Made by a program: the position numbers and the translations under genes. A DNA stretch of 40,279 nt. Source: UMGS1532 sp045594795. GTDB taxonomy: Bacteria > Bacillota > Clostridia > Oscillospirales > Acutalibacteraceae. Below are positions 39,005 to 40,279 of this stretch, piece by piece. Below the pieces are notes generated by a model. The model ran no database searches. It worked only from the letters and a program-made list of their open reading frames with translations, and had not been told where the DNA came from. How positions within the stretch are numbered: the first letter of the stretch is position 1; every line of letters begins with the position of its first letter. The DNA lies in assembly GCA_045594795.1 (NCBI GenBank), contig JAZNZF010000029.1, positions 1 through 40,279 on the forward strand, in the 5' to 3' direction.

Positions 39005-39805
39005 TTAAATTGCTTGCGAATGAGTTCGGTATTGTACCGGGCTCATTCCTTTTAGTTTTAAGGAAATACGTTCATTGTTGTAGTAATGAATATATTTCTT
39101 TAATTCATCTATGAAAGCGTTAACGCTTTCAAATTTTTCGCCGTAGAACATTTCGACCTTAAGTCTACCGAAGAAATTTTCCATAGCACCATTATCCATA
39201 CAATTTCCCTTTCGAGACATACTCTGAGTAATGTTATGCTCGGCAAGTAATCGTTGGTATTCGGCATGTTGGTACTGCCAACCTTGGTCAGAGTGGAATA
39301 TTGGTGTTGCATCAGCAGGAAGCTTCTCAAACAAACCATCTAACATTTCTCGTATTTGCCATAAGTTAGGACTTGTTGAAATTGAATAAGATACAATCTC
39401 ATTGTTGAATAAATCTAAAACTGGCGAAAGATATACTTTCTCATCACAAACATTAAATTGTGTAATATCAGTAGTTATCTTTTCAAATGGTTTTTCTGCA
39501 TAAAAATCTCTTTTTAGCAAATTGTCTGCAACCTTGCCAACAGTACCTTTGTATGAATGGTATTTATCGTTCTTACGCTGCTTACCTTTCAAACCAAGTT
39601 GTTTCATCAGTTTTTGTACGGTTTTATGGTTAATTACATAACCTTTGTTACGCATAGCTATTGTAATTCTACGGTATCCGTATCTACATTTATTGGCGTT
39701 AAAGATAGTTTGTATTTCTTGTTTTTCACATTCATATTTATCGGTATCTAAATGTTTTAGATAATAGTAGAATGTGCTACGAGCTAAACCTGACAGTTGC
39801 AGCAA
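39005..39805 (-). CDS. IS3-family transposase OrfB (DDE integrase domain)
   Basis: This 266-residue frame holds the HTH_21 region and an rve-type DDE integrase core. The three catalytic acids are present: TTDITQFNVCDEKVYLSP (Asp), FHSDQGWQYQ (Asp) and NGAMENFFGRLKVEMFYG (Glu), with the terminal KKYIHYYNNERISLKLKG motif. It is normally made as an OrfAB fusion: its frame is open upstream of 39805 into the end of OrfA, so the start listed here is only the first start codon. It appears intact. Confidence 0.93.
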   Translation of the reverse strand: MLQLSGLARSTFYYYLKHLDTDKYECEKQEIQTIFNANKCRYGYRRITIAMRNKGYVINHKTVQKLMKQLGLKGKQRKNDKYHSYKGTVGKVADNLLKRDFYAEKPFEKITTDITQFNVCDEKVYLSPVLDLFNNEIVSYSISTSPNLWQIREMLDGLFEKLPADATPIFHSDQGWQYQHAEYQRLLAEHNITQSMSRKGNCMDNGAMENFFGRLKVEMFYGEKFESVNAFIDELKKYIHYYNNERISLKLKGMSPVQYRTHSQAI

Positions 39806-39843
39806 GTCATTTAACGGATATTTCTGCCTTAATTCATTGACTA

Positions 39844-40233
39844 TTACTGCTTTTTCCTTTCCTCTTGCAACCTTTTCTGAACTAAGGCATCGAGTTTTTT
39901 TAAGTATTCTATTTCCATACGAAGTCTTTGGTTTTCGGCTATTAAATCTTCTTCAACTTTTTTGTCTAACTTAGGTGGTCTGCCTTTTCTTGTTCCGCCG
40001 GTGGAACAAGCTCTGCCTCGTCTTTCTTTCATAAGACCTTCGGCTCCTTCTTCTAGGTATATACGTTCCCACCTTTGTACTTGTTTTCGATAATTTGCTT
40101 CCTGCCCTTTGGTTATATCCCAATATTTTCGCACGGTTTCGTTATAGCACAAGCGGTGTTCTCGCATATCCATTATAACACCTATTTTAAATTCTGCACT
40201 ATATTTTTGTTGTGTTGACCCTTTCTTTGACAT
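39844..40233 (-). CDS. IS3-family transposase OrfA (helix-turn-helix)
   Basis: This 129-residue frame is the DNA-binding subunit. It has two helix-turn-helix units (SAEFKIGVIMDMREHRLCYN, then YRKQVQRWERIYLEEGAEGL), a basic linker RKGRPPKLDKK and a leucine-zipper-like end (LIAENQRLRMEIEYLKKLDA). The ATG at 40233 follows GGAGGTG. The stop lies just after GAAAAAG (39850-39857 in plus coordinates), where a -1 shift gives the frame of OrfB (GCA GTA ATA), typical of IS3 frameshifting. Confidence 0.9.
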   Translation of the reverse strand: MSKKGSTQQKYSAEFKIGVIMDMREHRLCYNETVRKYWDITKGQEANYRKQVQRWERIYLEEGAEGLMKERRGRACSTGGTRKGRPPKLDKKVEEDLIAENQRLRMEIEYLKKLDALVQKRLQEERKKQ

Positions 40234-40279
40234 AAAAATATGCACCTCCAAAAGTGTCTAACTTTTGGGGTGCATATCA

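Larger units (their letters stand above)
38970..40279 (-). mobile_element. Complete IS3-family insertion sequence
   Basis: A 1310-base element with two overlapping transposase frames on the minus strand and terminal inverted repeats. The left end (38970-38994), TGAAGTGAACCCCAAAGTTT followed by AGACA, matches the reverse complement of the right end (40255-40279), TGATATGCACCCCAAAAGTT followed by AGACA, at about 20 of 25 positions. Both ends start with TGA, as usual for the family. The right end is the last base of the window, so a target duplication cannot be tested. Confidence 0.9.

Overview
The window looks like chromosome from an anaerobic, AT-rich Firmicute of class Clostridia, probably an uncultured gut member of the Oscillospirales. 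The evidence is the Firmicute order rpmH-rnpA-yidD-yidC-jag, strong AGGAGG-type ribosome binding sites, near-consensus sigma-A promoters, and an anaerobic gene set (pyruvate phosphate dikinase, a Na+-pumping decarboxylase beta subunit, glycogen phosphorylase, ECF vitamin transporters). The taxonomic placement is inference; no rRNA is present.

Layout. (1) 1-1337: two small XRE regulators and a SLOG-like protein lie beside the 3' end of a tRNA-Leu(CAG). (2) 1.5-3.1 kb: an unusual membrane protein with a degenerate ECF-sigma-like N-terminus and a YD-repeat-like outer domain. (3) 3.1-4.4 kb: a probable vitamin B12 uptake unit (cobalamin-type riboswitch, DUF4430 lipoprotein, ECF S component); the lipoprotein has a stop codon exactly at the lipobox cysteine. 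(4) 4.4-7.3 kb: the ribosome and membrane-insertion operon, divergent from coaX, a probable pantothenate S component and rsmA (7.4-9.8 kb). (5) 9.8-14.6 kb, minus strand: an AEC transporter, oadB with an OadG-like subunit, and a tight operon of an ATPase, a PAP2 phosphatase and a PlsC-like acyltransferase. (6) 14.7-21.4 kb: YerC-like regulator, GH13 alpha-glucan hydrolase, glycogen phosphorylase, a small membrane protein and cardiolipin synthase. (7) 21.8-28.4 kb: a cell-surface polymer block made of a 1437-residue CDP-glycerol transferase/HAD/GT fusion and two tandem membrane acyltransferases. (8) 28.4-32.1 kb: peptide use (pepD, OPT transporter, PqqD-like protein). (9) 32.4-35.0 kb: ppdK, interrupted by an amber codon. 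(10) 35.0-38.97 kb: a same-strand array of six small genes. (11) 38.97-40.28 kb: a complete IS3-family element whose end is the window end.

The most unusual structure is region 10. Nearly every gene there has its own promoter, and the DNA between genes repeats one composite module: a copy of the 3' end of ppdK (reading APQAxIKxSK-stop), then a hairpin terminator, then a TTGTAA-N17-TATAAT-like promoter. It looks like a single-gene cassette array anchored on the ppdK 3' end. No recombinase for it is in view. The IS element has inserted into the last module's terminator.

Four coding regions carry single-base lesions (DUF4430 lipoprotein, a remnant near 21.6 kb, ppdK, fic). TGA and TAG both act as normal stops elsewhere in the window, so recoding is unlikely; recent decay or assembly error are the main explanations.
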